Assembly: GCF_003019815.1 (NCBI RefSeq)
Contig: NZ_CP027774.1
Coordinates: forward strand, 434,001 to 498,000
DNA: 64,000 bases
Reading direction: 5' to 3'
DNA from: Variovorax sp. PMC12
GTDB taxonomy: Bacteria; Pseudomonadota; Gammaproteobacteria; Burkholderiales; Burkholderiaceae_C
The notes below the pieces were generated by a model. The model did no database searches and had not been told where the DNA came from. It saw nothing but the letters and a program-made list of their open reading frames with translations. Position numbers and translations under genes: made by a program. How positions within the stretch are numbered: the first letter of the stretch is position 1; each line of letters starts with the position of its first letter. Shown here piece by piece: positions 8,095-17,188 of this stretch.

Positions 8095-9417
8095 ATGTCC
8101 TTCATCAAGCACCTGAAAACCGCGGCCCTGGCCGTCACCCTGGCCGCAAGCGGCCTGCAGGCGGCGCATGCCGACGCCAACGAACAGTTCTTTCCGCTGC
8201 AGAGCTACCGCGTCGGCCCCTACGCGGCCGGCGGCACCGGCTTCTTCGGCGGCTTCATCGACTACCTCAACCTCGTCAACACGCGCGACGGCGGCGTGGG
8301 CGGCGTCAAGCTGACCTGGGAGGAGGGCGAGACGCAGTACGAGGTGGAACGCGGTGTGGAGGTGTACGAGCGCCTCAAGCAGCGCCCCGGCATCGCGACC
8401 TGGAACCCGCTGTCGGTCGGCATCGCGTATGCGCTGATCGACCGCGTGACGGCCGACAAGGTGCCGCTGCTCACGATCAACCACGGGCGCACCGACACCA
8501 CCGACGGGCGCGTTTTCAAGTACATCTTTCCGCTGCTGCTCAATCCGTACAGCGAAACCTCGGGCATCGTGAACTACATCGCGGGCAAGGAAGGCGGTGC
8601 CGACAAGCTCAAGGGCAAGAAGATCGTGGTGCTGTACCACGGCTCGCCCTACGGCAAGGAGACCATCCCGATCTATGAACTGCTCGCCAAAAAGTACGGC
8701 TTCACGCTGCAGCAGATCGAGGTGCCGCACCCGGGCAACGAGCAGCAGTCGCAGTGGCTCGCCATCCGCCGCGCGAAACCCGACTACGTGGTGCTGCGCG
8801 GATGGGGCGTGATGAACCCGGTGGCGCTCAAGACCGCGCAGAAGACGGGCTTTCCGGTCGATCACATCGTGGGCAACGTCTGGTCGAACTCCGAGGAAGA
8901 CGTGATCCCCGCGGGCGACGCCGCCAAGGGCTACGTGGCTATCACCACCGTGGCAGCGGGCGCGCAGTACCCGGTGCTGCAGGAGATCACCAAGACCGTG
9001 TACGGCGCGGGCAAGGGCAACCTGCAGGATCCGAAGCGCATCGGCAGCGTCTATCACAACCTGGGCGTGCTCAACGGCATCCTGAACGTGGAGGCCATCC
9101 GCATCGCGCAGGCCAGGTTCGGCAAGCGCACGCTCACCGGCGACGAGGTCCGCTGGGGCCTGGAGAACCTGAAGATCGACGAGGCGCGCGCCGCCGCGCT
9201 CGGCGCCAAGGGCCTGTTCCATTCGATCAACGTCACCTGGGACAACCACGAGGGCGACGGCCGCGTGGCCTTCCAGCAGTGGGACGGCAGCAAGTGGAAC
9301 GTGGTCTCGGACTGGATCGCACCGGACTGGAAGCTGCTGCGCCCGATCATCGAGAAGTCTTCGCTGGCCTATGCCAAGGAAAAGAACCTCAAGGTGCGCA
9401 AGAGCATCGACGACTGA
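8095..9417 (+). CDS. Periplasmic substrate-binding protein of the Liv/urea type
   Basis: A 440-aa protein with an N-terminal signal peptide (K residues, then LAVTLAASGLQAAHA, cleavage near residue 24) and a type I periplasmic-binding fold. Stretches such as AAGGTGFFGGFIDYLNLVN, EGETQYEVERGVEVYERL and VVLYHGSPYGKETIP place it in a long LivK-like branch larger than true LivK (about 370 aa). Its ligand should be the compound handled by SfnG or SsuD, since no other binding protein lies in this cluster; that is inference. Encoded between livM and an SfnB-type gene. Confidence 0.8.
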   Translation: MSFIKHLKTAALAVTLAASGLQAAHADANEQFFPLQSYRVGPYAAGGTGFFGGFIDYLNLVNTRDGGVGGVKLTWEEGETQYEVERGVEVYERLKQRPGIATWNPLSVGIAYALIDRVTADKVPLLTINHGRTDTTDGRVFKYIFPLLLNPYSETSGIVNYIAGKEGGADKLKGKKIVVLYHGSPYGKETIPIYELLAKKYGFTLQQIEVPHPGNEQQSQWLAIRRAKPDYVVLRGWGVMNPVALKTAQKTGFPVDHIVGNVWSNSEEDVIPAGDAAKGYVAITTVAAGAQYPVLQEITKTVYGAGKGNLQDPKRIGSVYHNLGVLNGILNVEAIRIAQARFGKRTLTGDEVRWGLENLKIDEARAAALGAKGLFHSINVTWDNHEGDGRVAFQQWDGSKWNVVSDWIAPDWKLLRPIIEKSSLAYAKEKNLKVRKSIDD

Positions 9418-9448
9418 GCCCCTACGCACATTCCTGAAAGGCAAACCG

Positions 9449-10708
9449 ATGTCCGCTGTTCTCCAACCCTCCGCATCCGCACCTGCCGCAGCCAACGACC
9501 CGGTGCCCGGGCTGCCGCTTTCCGACACGCCCGCGCTTGTGATCCGCGACGACGCCGAAGCCATTGCCGTGGCGCATGCGATCGCCGCGAAGCTGCTCGT
9601 GGGCGCCTCCGAGCGCGACCGCCTGCGGCGCTGGCCGGTCGAGGAGATCGACGCGTATTCGCAAAGCGGCCTCTGGGCCATCAACGTGCCCCGGGCCTTC
9701 GGTGGTGCCGAGGTCTCGTATGCCACGCTGGCCGAGGTGATCGCGATCATCTCGGCGGCCGATCCGTCGCTCGGACAGATCACGCAGAACCACCTGGGCT
9801 TCGTCGCCGCGGTGCGCACGGTGTCGGACGCGGCGCAGCAGAAGCTGTTCTTCGCCGACTTCCTGCGCGGCGTGCGATGGGGCAATGCCTTCTCCGAATC
9901 CGGCTCCAAGCGCGCGGCGGACTTCGAGACGCGCTTCACCGACGCGGGCGACCATGTGGTGGTGACCGGCAAGAAGTTCTATTCGACCGGCGCGCTGCTC
10001 GCGCACTACGTGCCCATCGTGGCCAACGACGAGCAGGGCAACACCTGGTACGTGGTGGCCGAGCGCAACGCGCCGGGCCTCACGGTGATCGACGACTGGT
10101 CCGCCTTCGGCCAGAGCACCACGCTCAGCGGCACGGTGCTCATCGACCAGGTGAAGGTGCCGAAGACGCACCTGATTCCGGCGTACAAGGGCTATGACGC
10201 GCCCTCGGCCGACGGCGCGATCTTCCAGATCATCCAGGCAGCAGTCGACGTGGGCATTGCGCGCGGCACCATCGCGGAGACGGTCGATTTCATCCGCACC
10301 AAGACGCGGCCGTGGATCGACAGCCAGCGCGACCATGCATGGGAAGACCCGTACTCGATCCAGGCGGTCGGCGACTTGCAGATCCGGCTGCATGCCAGCG
10401 AGGCCCTGCTGGAGCGCGCCGGGCGCGCCATCGACCGCGCGGTGGCGGCTCCGGACGCCGACAGCGTGGCGGCGGCACAGGTCGCGACGGCGGAGGCCAA
10501 AGTGCTGTCCACGGAGATCGCGATCCTTGCGACCAACAAGCTGTTCGAACTCGCGGGCACCCGCTCCACGCTGGGCCAGTACAACCTCGACCGGCACTGG
10601 CGCAATGCGCGCACGCACACGCTGCACGATCCGGTGCGCTGGAAGTACGCGATCGTGGGGAACTACTTCCTCAACGGCGTGAAGCCGCCGTTCCATGCCT
10701 GGAGCTGA
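9449..10708 (+). CDS. SfnB-family sulfur acquisition oxidoreductase
   Basis: A 419-aa acyl-CoA dehydrogenase-fold flavoprotein. IISAADPSLGQITQNHLGF, GNAFSESGSKR, KKFYSTGALLAHYVP and the C-terminal RNARTHTLHDPVRWKYA match the SfnB/DszC group, which is induced during growth on sulfones. The ATG at 9449 follows GAAAGG. It sits between the transporter's binding-protein and second ATPase genes, so it is co-transcribed with them. The last 14 bases overlap the next start. Substrate unknown; it may take a sulfinate or a larger organosulfur compound. Confidence 0.82.
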   Translation: MSAVLQPSASAPAAANDPVPGLPLSDTPALVIRDDAEAIAVAHAIAAKLLVGASERDRLRRWPVEEIDAYSQSGLWAINVPRAFGGAEVSYATLAEVIAIISAADPSLGQITQNHLGFVAAVRTVSDAAQQKLFFADFLRGVRWGNAFSESGSKRAADFETRFTDAGDHVVVTGKKFYSTGALLAHYVPIVANDEQGNTWYVVAERNAPGLTVIDDWSAFGQSTTLSGTVLIDQVKVPKTHLIPAYKGYDAPSADGAIFQIIQAAVDVGIARGTIAETVDFIRTKTRPWIDSQRDHAWEDPYSIQAVGDLQIRLHASEALLERAGRAIDRAVAAPDADSVAAAQVATAEAKVLSTEIAILATNKLFELAGTRSTLGQYNLDRHWRNARTHTLHDPVRWKYAIVGNYFLNGVKPPFHAWS

Positions 10709-11489
10709 AGTGGAAGCCGCCCTGTTGCGCATCGAGGCCGTCGAGGCGGCGTACCAGCGCTCCATCGTGGCGCTGCACGGCGTGAGCCTGTCGGTGCGCC
10801 CAGGCGAGATCCATGCGCTGCTGGGTGCCAACGGGGCGGGCAAGTCGACGACGCTGAAGGCGGTGTCGAACCTGCTGCCGGCCGAGCGCGGACAGGTCAC
10901 CGCCGGGCGCATCGTGTTCGACGGGCACGACGTGGGCCGCACCGCCACGGCCGACCTTGTTCGGCTGGGCCTGGTGCAGGTGCTCGAAGGCCGCCACTGC
11001 TTCCGCTCGCTCACGGTGGAGGAGAACCTGCTGACCGGCGCGCTCGGGCGCAGCGCACGGCGCGCCGAAGCCGCCGACGACCTGGCGCGCGTCTACGAGA
11101 TCTTTCCGCGCCTGAAGGCGAAGCGCCGCGTGCTCGCCGGACTGAGCTCCGGCGGCGAACAGCAGATGACCGCCATCGGCCGCGCGCTGATGTCGAGGCC
11201 GCGACTGCTGGTGCTCGACGAGCCATCGATGGGGCTGGCGCCGCTCGTAGTGCGCGACATCTTCGAGCAGCTGCGCAGGCTCAACCGCGAGCAGGGCCTA
11301 TCGATCCTGGTGGCCGAGCAGAACTCGACCGTGGCGTTGCAGTACGCCGATCGCGCCACCGTGCTCGACGCGGGGGTGGCGGTGCTCGACGGCGAGGCGC
11401 AGGCCCTGCGCCGGCGCGCCGACATCCAGTCCTTCTATTTCGGCGATGGCGTGGCGGGCAACGACGCCGTGGCCGAGGCCGCTGCCTGA
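10695..11489 (+). CDS. Liv-type ABC transporter ATP-binding protein (LivF-like)
   Basis: A 264-aa second ATPase of the sulfur-cluster transporter. Walker A GANGAGKST at 44-52, signature LSSGGEQQ, Walker B LLVLDEPSMGLAPL and ILVAEQN are typical of LivF. The start lies inside the end of the SfnB-type gene, so translation is coupled. This is the last gene of the unit; 198 bases with no gene or clear terminator follow. Confidence 0.85.
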   Translation: MPGAEVEAALLRIEAVEAAYQRSIVALHGVSLSVRPGEIHALLGANGAGKSTTLKAVSNLLPAERGQVTAGRIVFDGHDVGRTATADLVRLGLVQVLEGRHCFRSLTVEENLLTGALGRSARRAEAADDLARVYEIFPRLKAKRRVLAGLSSGGEQQMTAIGRALMSRPRLLVLDEPSMGLAPLVVRDIFEQLRRLNREQGLSILVAEQNSTVALQYADRATVLDAGVAVLDGEAQALRRRADIQSFYFGDGVAGNDAVAEAAA

Positions 11490-11687
11490 GGCAATTCGTC
11501 TCTTTTCAACAGCGGAGTCGGTCGAGCCAGCGCTGGGCAAAGCTGGGACAAGGCCTGCAAGGGCATCCGCGCCGATGCCCACGATCAGGCTCCTGCCCGC
11601 GGCACGCTGCTACAGTTCCCCAGGCTGCAGCCAGGACACCAACAGGCCGCACCCGACCTCCGACAGCAGAGCCTGAATTCATGAGCC

Positions 11688-11849
11688 ATGCATCGCAAAC
11701 CGCATCTGCCCCAAAAACTCTGCCTGTGCTGCGGCCGGCCCTTTGCCTGGCGTAAAAAGTGGGCCGAGGTGTGGGACGAAGTCAAGTACTGCTCCGAGCG
11801 CTGCCGCCGCAACCGCGCAAGCCCGCAACCGCAGGGCACGCCGCCATGA
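11688..11849 (+). CDS. DUF2256 small zinc-ribbon-like protein
   Basis: A 53-aa basic protein with two Cys pairs: CLCCGRPFAWRKKW and KYCSERCRR. The WRKKW and YCSERCRRNR stretches are diagnostic of DUF2256, a small family often found next to photolyase/cryptochrome genes. The four cysteines probably bind zinc. The stop at 11847-11849 overlaps the start of a 33-codon ORF (ATGA), and that ORF overlaps the photolyase-like gene the same way, so all three should be translated together. Function unknown; the neighbourhood suggests a role with the photoreceptor or DNA repair enzyme. Confidence 0.85.
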   Translation: MHRKPHLPQKLCLCCGRPFAWRKKWAEVWDEVKYCSERCRRNRASPQPQGTPP

Positions 11850-11947
11850 GCACCGCCACCGGCCATCTGAGCGTCCGACTGCGCCAAGTGCTCGCGAACT
11901 GCTTGGCTCACGACAAAGCCTGCCAACGCCTGTGGGGCAACGCATGA
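11846..11947 (+). CDS. Small coupled ORF (33 aa) between DUF2256 and the photolyase-like gene
   Basis: The frame starts at ATG 11846 within the DUF2256 stop and ends at TGA 11945-11947 within the photolyase start. It would encode MSTATGHLSVRLRQVL followed by 17 more residues ending CQRLWGNA. I recognise no family. It may be a real microprotein, the remnant of a longer gene, or only a device that carries ribosomes across the gap. Two ATGA overlaps are what support it. Confidence 0.4.
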   Translation: MSTATGHLSVRLRQVLANCLAHDKACQRLWGNA

Positions 11948-13485
11948 ACGGTCCCACCCATACCATGCGCCTGGTGCTGGGCGACCAGCTCAACGCCGGG
12001 CACAGCTGGTTTGCCCAACGAGATCCGCAGGTGGTCTACGTGCTGATGGAGGTGCGCCAGGAAACCGACTACGTGCTCCACCATGCCCAGAAGATCCTGG
12101 CCATATTCGCCGCCATGCGCGACTTCGCGCGCCAGCTGCGCGCCGCCGGGCACCGCGTGCGCTATGTGGCGCTGGACGACGCGAGCAACCGGCAGTCCAT
12201 TCCTGCCAACCTGGCGGCGCTGGCCGCGCACTACGGCGCCCAGAAGGTCCAGTGGCAACAACCCGACGAATGGCGGCTGGATGCGCAATTGCTGGAATGG
12301 GCCGCTACACAGCCCCAGACCTGGGAAGTGGTCGACAGCGAGCATTTCCTGACACAGCGCGGCGAGCTCGCAGCGCTGATGCGCGGCCGCAAGCAATGGC
12401 TCATGGAGCACTTCTACCGCCATATGCGGCGTCGCTGGCAGGTGCTGCTGGATGCCGGCGGCGAACCCGAAGGCGGGCAATGGAACTTTGACCACGACAA
12501 CCGCAAGCGCTGGCCCGGCACGCCGCCCGAGCCCGCCGATTGGCGCCCCCAGCACGACCACAGCGTCCTGTGGGACATGGTTCAACGCGCGGGTGTCGCG
12601 AGTTTTGGCGACCCGCAGGCCGCTGTCCTGCGCTGGCCCCTGAACCGCGATGAAGCCCTGGCCTGCCTGGATGCCTTCATAGCCACGGCACTGCCGCATT
12701 TCGGGGAATACGAGGACGCTCTCGCCAGCAGCGCACCGCGCTTGTTCCATTCGCTGCTGTCGTTCGCACTGAACGTGAAGATGCTGCATCCGCTGGAAGT
12801 GGTGAAGCGCGCCGAGAGCGCCTGGCGCGCTGGCCAGGCGCCGTTGGCGGCCGTGGAGGGGTTCGTGCGCCAGATCCTGGGTTGGCGCGAATACGTGCGC
12901 GGCATCTACTGGGCACACATGCCGGGGTACGAGGAGCACAACGCACTGGCGCATCGCGCACCGCTGCCGCAGTGGTTCTGGAGCGGCGACACGCGCATGC
13001 GCTGCCTGCACCTGGCCATCACCCAGTCGCTGCAGACCGCCCATGCCCACCATATCCAGCGCCTGATGGTGATCGGCAATTTCGCGCTGCTCGCCGGATT
13101 GGAGCCGCAGGCGCTGCACCGCTGGTACCTGGGCATCTACATCGACGCCTTCGAGTGGGTGGAGCTGCCCAACACGCTGGGCATGAGCCAGCGCGCCGAT
13201 GGCGGCCTGATCGCCACCAAGCCCTATGTGAGCAGCGCCGCCTACTTGCAGCGCATGGGCGACTACTGCAAGGGTTGCGCTTACGACCCGGCCCGGAAAA
13301 CCGGCGAACGTGCCTGCCCCTTCAACGCGCTGTACTGGGACTTTTTCGAGCGCCACGCCCCCGCGCTGGAAGGCAACCCGCGCCTTGCCCTCGTCTACCG
13401 CCAACTGCAAAAGATGCCCGACACGCAGCGCGAGGCCTTGCGCACGCAGGCTGGGCAGCTGCGCGAGCGGCTGGATGCGTTGTAG
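11944..13485 (+). CDS. FeS-BCP family (6-4) photolyase / cryptochrome-like protein
   Basis: A 513-aa member of the iron-sulfur bacterial cryptochrome/photolyase group (type: Agrobacterium PhrB), which repairs (6-4) photoproducts by light using FAD and a ribolumazine antenna. The start MRLVLGDQLNAGHSWF is typical. Four cysteines at 354, 442, 445 and 458 have the same 88-3-13 spacing as the [4Fe-4S] ligands of PhrB. GYIYxDAFEW-like text (LGIYIDAFEWVELPNTLGM) forms the FAD pocket region. The ATG at 11944 overlaps the stop of the 33-aa ORF. Cytoplasmic, acts on DNA. Whether it is repair or signalling cannot be told from sequence. Confidence 0.9.
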   Translation: MNGPTHTMRLVLGDQLNAGHSWFAQRDPQVVYVLMEVRQETDYVLHHAQKILAIFAAMRDFARQLRAAGHRVRYVALDDASNRQSIPANLAALAAHYGAQKVQWQQPDEWRLDAQLLEWAATQPQTWEVVDSEHFLTQRGELAALMRGRKQWLMEHFYRHMRRRWQVLLDAGGEPEGGQWNFDHDNRKRWPGTPPEPADWRPQHDHSVLWDMVQRAGVASFGDPQAAVLRWPLNRDEALACLDAFIATALPHFGEYEDALASSAPRLFHSLLSFALNVKMLHPLEVVKRAESAWRAGQAPLAAVEGFVRQILGWREYVRGIYWAHMPGYEEHNALAHRAPLPQWFWSGDTRMRCLHLAITQSLQTAHAHHIQRLMVIGNFALLAGLEPQALHRWYLGIYIDAFEWVELPNTLGMSQRADGGLIATKPYVSSAAYLQRMGDYCKGCAYDPARKTGERACPFNALYWDFFERHAPALEGNPRLALVYRQLQKMPDTQREALRTQAGQLRERLDAL

Positions 13486-13508
13486 CTAACGGGCGATGTA
13501 CATGTTGT

Positions 13509-14429
13509 CTACTTGGGTGGCTCATCGAGCGGCCGGCAGACTTCCAGCACCAGTCCGCGCAGCCACCGATGCGCAGGATCGCGGTCAAGACGCGGATGCC
13601 ACATCTGCGAGACGGTGATCTGCTGCGTGGGTACCGGCAGCGGGAACGAGCACAGCGTGCCCCGCGTCCTCAGGTGTTCAAAGTACGAAGACGGTATCAA
13701 TGCAACCAGGTCGGTCTCGGCCGCGATCGACAGGGCTGTGCTGAAGCTCGGCACTACTACCGCGGTATTGCGAACCAGGCCCATCGCTGCAAGCGCGTTG
13801 TCCACCGGTCCCTCGGTCCGGCCGTGGCGCGAAGTGACCACGTGGTCGCAGGCGGCGTAGCGTTCTGCAGTTATCTCGGGTTCGGCGAGCAGAGGGTGGC
13901 CTTGGCGCACCACCGCGACGAATCGGTCGCGAAAGAGCGCCTGCACGCGTACCTCCGGACCCGAATCGCCGAGAACGCCGACATCCAGATCGAGCAGTCC
14001 CTCGCGCAGCGGGCGAACGTCCTTGTCGGGCTTGGGCGCGAAGCGCAGGCGAACGCCGGGCGCATCGTGTGCGGCGCGAGCCACCAACCGATGCGCGAAG
14101 GCCTCGATGAAGCCGTCGTTGGCCCGTATGGTGAACAGGCGCCGGAGCGTGCGGGGATCCATGCTCGCGCCAGCGGTCTGAAGCACCGCGCGCGACTCCT
14201 GCACCAAGTCCCTGACGCGGTCGCGAAGCGTCAGCGCATGCGGCGTGAGCACCATTGCGCGGCCCGCGCGCACGAGGAGCTGGTCCCCGGTCGATTCCCG
14301 CAACCGCGCGAGTGCGCGGCTCATTGCCGACTCGCTCAGGCCCAGGCGCTCGGCGGCTTTCGCGACGCTGCCCTCGGAAAGAAGTGCGTTCAACGCAAAC
14401 AGCAGGTTCAGGTCGGCTTCTGTCGGCAT
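13509..14429 (-). CDS. LysR-family transcriptional regulator (divergent from MFS pump)
   Basis: A 306-aa LysR protein. The winged helix-turn-helix is at residues 5-65 (LLFALNALLSEGSVAKAAERLGLSESAMSRALARLR), followed by the linker helix and a periplasmic-binding-like effector domain. The ATG at 14429 gives the standard N-terminus; the frame is open 46 codons further but that part is not LysR-like. It is divergent from the MFS gene at 14570 and probably controls it. Convergent with the photolyase gene, 23 bases away. Confidence 0.88.
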   Translation of the reverse strand: MPTEADLNLLFALNALLSEGSVAKAAERLGLSESAMSRALARLRESTGDQLLVRAGRAMVLTPHALTLRDRVRDLVQESRAVLQTAGASMDPRTLRRLFTIRANDGFIEAFAHRLVARAAHDAPGVRLRFAPKPDKDVRPLREGLLDLDVGVLGDSGPEVRVQALFRDRFVAVVRQGHPLLAEPEITAERYAACDHVVTSRHGRTEGPVDNALAAMGLVRNTAVVVPSFSTALSIAAETDLVALIPSSYFEHLRTRGTLCSFPLPVPTQQITVSQMWHPRLDRDPAHRWLRGLVLEVCRPLDEPPK

Positions 14430-14569
14430 GCCCGAACCTAGCACGGCCGCGAGGATTTCGACAGGCGCCCCATGCAGGGACAAGCTGCGCGCCGCGCGCT
14501 GTGCAAGCCGTGCGTGCAGTCCTAAGCTGGCCTGGCGCAATAGAGCGTGACCCTTCCAGTTGTCCAATC

Positions 14570-16012
14570 ATGTTGTCACCCACGCTTCGACCGAACCCTT
14601 CCTCCACCATCGCTAGCGCCGTCGAAGGCCGGGAGGCGAACGACCTGAATGCCGTGCACGATGCCGATGGCCTGCCTCTGCCGCGGCGCTACGCAGCCGT
14701 CGCCGCGATCCTGGGCGCAGGCGTGCTGGTGGTGCTCGATGGCGCAATCGCCAACATCGCGCTGCCAAGCATTGCGCAGCAATTGCAGGCGACACCCGCC
14801 GATGCCGTCTGGATCATCACGGCCTACCAGCTGGCCGTGGTCATGTTCCTGTTGCCGGCTTCCGCTGTCGGGGAGCGGTTCGGATATAGGCGGGTCTTTG
14901 CCGGTGGTGTGGCGCTGTTCACCGCGGCGTCGGTGTTGTGCGCGGTGGCGCCGTCGTTGCCTTGGCTCGTGGCCGCGAGGTGCCTCCAGGGTTTGGGCAG
15001 TGCAGCCGTGATGCCCCTCGGGCTGGCGCTTTTGCGCTTCACCTATCCGCATCGATTGCTGGCGCGCTCGATCGCCTGGAATGCACTCGCAGTCGCGGCC
15101 GCTTCCGCATCGGGGCCTACCCTGGGCGCCTTCATACTCTCCGCGGCAAGCTGGCCTTGGTTCTTTGCCGTGAATCTGCCGATCGGCCTCGTTGTGCTCG
15201 CAGCCTGCGCGGGCTTGCCGAGCCCGCCGCGCTCGGTGCGTCGCATCGACGTGTGGAGCATTGCGCTCAACGCGGTCATGTTCGCCTCCTTCGTGCTGGG
15301 GAGTGACCGGCTGGTGGTGCATCCGTTGCACGGCGGCGCGTTGCTTGCCATGTCGGCCCTTTGCATGGTCCTGCTGGTACGGCGCGAGATGCCGAAGGCG
15401 GCGCCGCTGGTTCCGTTGGACCTGCTGCGCGTGCATTCCTTCCGGATCTCGGTGATTGCCTCCGTCTGCTGCTTTACAGGCCAGATGGCCAGCCTCGTGG
15501 CGCTGCCGTTCTATATCCAGCACGAACTGGGTCAGAGCGCGGTGACCGCCGGGCTCTTGATGACCCCGTGGCCCCTGGCGGTGATGCTGGCCGCGCCGCT
15601 GTCGGCACGCCTGGCCCAGCGCGTGCCGACTGCATGGCTGTGCGCGGCCGGAAGCGCGTGCTTCGCAAGCGGCCTGGCCCTGTGTGCCCTGTGGCCGCTG
15701 CACGGAAACCCGGTCCTGCCGATCGCCGTGTTCACGAGCCTCGCCGGCCTGGGTTTCGGCTTCTTTCAGACACCGAACAACCAGAACATGTTGCTCTCGG
15801 CACCCAAGGATCGCAGCGGCGCGGCCGGTGGCGCGCAAGGCACCGCACGGCTCACGGGGTTGACGCTCGGCAGCTTGCTGATGAGCTTGATGTTCGGGAT
15901 GCTGCCGTCCCACGGCGCAGTGCACTGGGGCCTGGCGATTGCGGCTCTGGCTGCGTTGATGGGGAGTGCGGCGAGCCTGCTCAGAAGCCCAGCAAGGGCT
16001 CGCGCCACGTGA
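14570..16012 (+). CDS. MFS transporter, DHA2 (EmrB/SmvA-like) drug efflux type
   Basis: A 480-aa membrane protein. VLDGAIANIALPSIAQQLQ is the DHA2 motif of the first helix (a variant of LDxTIVNVALP), and GERFGYRRVFAGGVALFTAAS is the A-loop. About fourteen membrane helices can be counted. Such proton-coupled pumps export cationic drugs, dyes or antiseptics. Divergently paired with the LysR gene across a 140-base gap, so it is likely induced by that regulator's ligand. About 40 hydrophilic residues precede the first helix. Confidence 0.87.
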   Translation: MLSPTLRPNPSSTIASAVEGREANDLNAVHDADGLPLPRRYAAVAAILGAGVLVVLDGAIANIALPSIAQQLQATPADAVWIITAYQLAVVMFLLPASAVGERFGYRRVFAGGVALFTAASVLCAVAPSLPWLVAARCLQGLGSAAVMPLGLALLRFTYPHRLLARSIAWNALAVAAASASGPTLGAFILSAASWPWFFAVNLPIGLVVLAACAGLPSPPRSVRRIDVWSIALNAVMFASFVLGSDRLVVHPLHGGALLAMSALCMVLLVRREMPKAAPLVPLDLLRVHSFRISVIASVCCFTGQMASLVALPFYIQHELGQSAVTAGLLMTPWPLAVMLAAPLSARLAQRVPTAWLCAAGSACFASGLALCALWPLHGNPVLPIAVFTSLAGLGFGFFQTPNNQNMLLSAPKDRSGAAGGAQGTARLTGLTLGSLLMSLMFGMLPSHGAVHWGLAIAALAALMGSAASLLRSPARARAT

Positions 16013-16185
16013 TCGGAGAAGCGCGATCTGTCAGTCGATGGATTCGGCCACGCGCCGCCGTAAAGCCAACTCCGCGGGTAAGCCGAAACTGGCCTACAGA
16101 TGGATGCCGCCGCCGCGTACGCTGCAAGCGTCGGAAGCAGCTAGTGTGAGTGGTTCCTAAACCATCAACAACACAAGGACCTGTC

Positions 16186-16455
16186 ATGAAGACTTCATTC
16201 GCTTTGATTGCGGCGACGACCGCCGTTGCATTGCTCACCATGGCCGGCACCGCAGACGCCAAAGGCTGCATCAAGGGTGCGGTGGTAGGCGGCGTGGGCG
16301 GCCATGTTGCGGGGCATCACGGTCTTCTTGGCGCTGCTGGCGGCTGCGTGGTCGGGCGGCATATGGCCAACAAGAAGGAAAAAGAAGCCGAAGCGGCGGC
16401 CGCCGCGCAGAGGGCTCCAGCAGACTCCTCATCCAATAGTCAAGTCAAGCAGTAG
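16186..16455 (+). CDS. Small secreted glycine-zipper-like protein
   Basis: An 89-aa protein: signal peptide (MKTSFALIAATTAVALLTMAGTADA, cut near residue 25), then KGCIKGAVVGGVGGHVAGHHGLLGAAGGC, a Gly-rich pattern resembling glycine-zipper (Rick_17kDa / YMGG) proteins of the envelope, then a charged Ala/Glu tail. Two cysteines bracket the Gly-rich part. AAGGA precedes the ATG at 16186. Periplasmic or outer-membrane associated; function unknown. Confidence 0.7.
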   Translation: MKTSFALIAATTAVALLTMAGTADAKGCIKGAVVGGVGGHVAGHHGLLGAAGGCVVGRHMANKKEKEAEAAAAAQRAPADSSSNSQVKQ

Positions 16456-16483
16456 GCCCGTACTGCGCTGCCTGCATGACGCA

Positions 16484-17122
16484 TCAGCCCGGTGAGGCCG
16501 GGGAGTTGGCCAGCATGTCATGCCGGGTGTAGGGACGCTCCCGGTTTGCCAGCTTGGCCGCAATCACCTCGAGAGCGTCCTGGGTCGGCGCCGGACGCCC
16601 CTGCAAAAGCAGGGCAATCAGCAAGACCATGGCAATCAGCGGCCACTGCCTGCCTCGAGGAAGAGAAACCAGCCGGCTGTGGCACCACAAAAAGCCGGCG
16701 CTGACAATGGTGCCCAGCGCGGCACCCGCGATGACCTCCGAATTCGAATGCACCTCCAGCGCCAGGCGCGAGATGCCAATGCTGATGGCCAAGCACCAGC
16801 CCAGCGCTGCGGCGATCAGTCGCCGCCGTTGCGTCATGTGCGGCACAGCCATCCACAGCAGTACAGGCCATACGCTCGTGGACAGCGCAGTGTGGCCGCT
16901 GAAGCCGGTGAAGTTGAACTTTGCGCTGCCGATGCCCCAGCCCATGAAGGCGAGTTTCGACAGCATGACGATGAGCCCGCAGGCGCCAAACATCAGGACC
17001 CAGTGCAGGGCAGCCGTACGCGAGCCTTTGCCAAGGAAGAGCCACAGCGCCATCAGCAGCCCGACAGGCAAGAGAAATCCGCTGTCACCCAACGAGGTGA
17101 ACGCCTGCCAGAAGCTGTGCAT
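16484..17122 (-). CDS. PAP2-family membrane phosphatase
   Basis: A 212-aa integral membrane protein with the PAP2 active-site pieces SGHTALSTS at 75-83 and SRLALEVHSNSEVIAG from 118 (S118, R119, H125). The first motif is weakly kept (KLAFMGWGIG instead of KxxxxxxRP) and Glu replaces the usual last Asp, so the substrate may differ from phosphatidate or undecaprenyl pyrophosphate. I chose ATG 17122; a TTG at 17143 is also in frame. Convergent with the glycine-zipper gene. Confidence 0.8.
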   Translation of the reverse strand: MHSFWQAFTSLGDSGFLLPVGLLMALWLFLGKGSRTAALHWVLMFGACGLIVMLSKLAFMGWGIGSAKFNFTGFSGHTALSTSVWPVLLWMAVPHMTQRRRLIAAALGWCLAISIGISRLALEVHSNSEVIAGAALGTIVSAGFLWCHSRLVSLPRGRQWPLIAMVLLIALLLQGRPAPTQDALEVIAAKLANRERPYTRHDMLANSPASPG

Positions 17123-17188
17123 GTGGTTGGGGGCGCGATACAAGAGGCTACGACAGCGTCGGCCTGCTTCTTCGCTCCCGAGCTCGCG

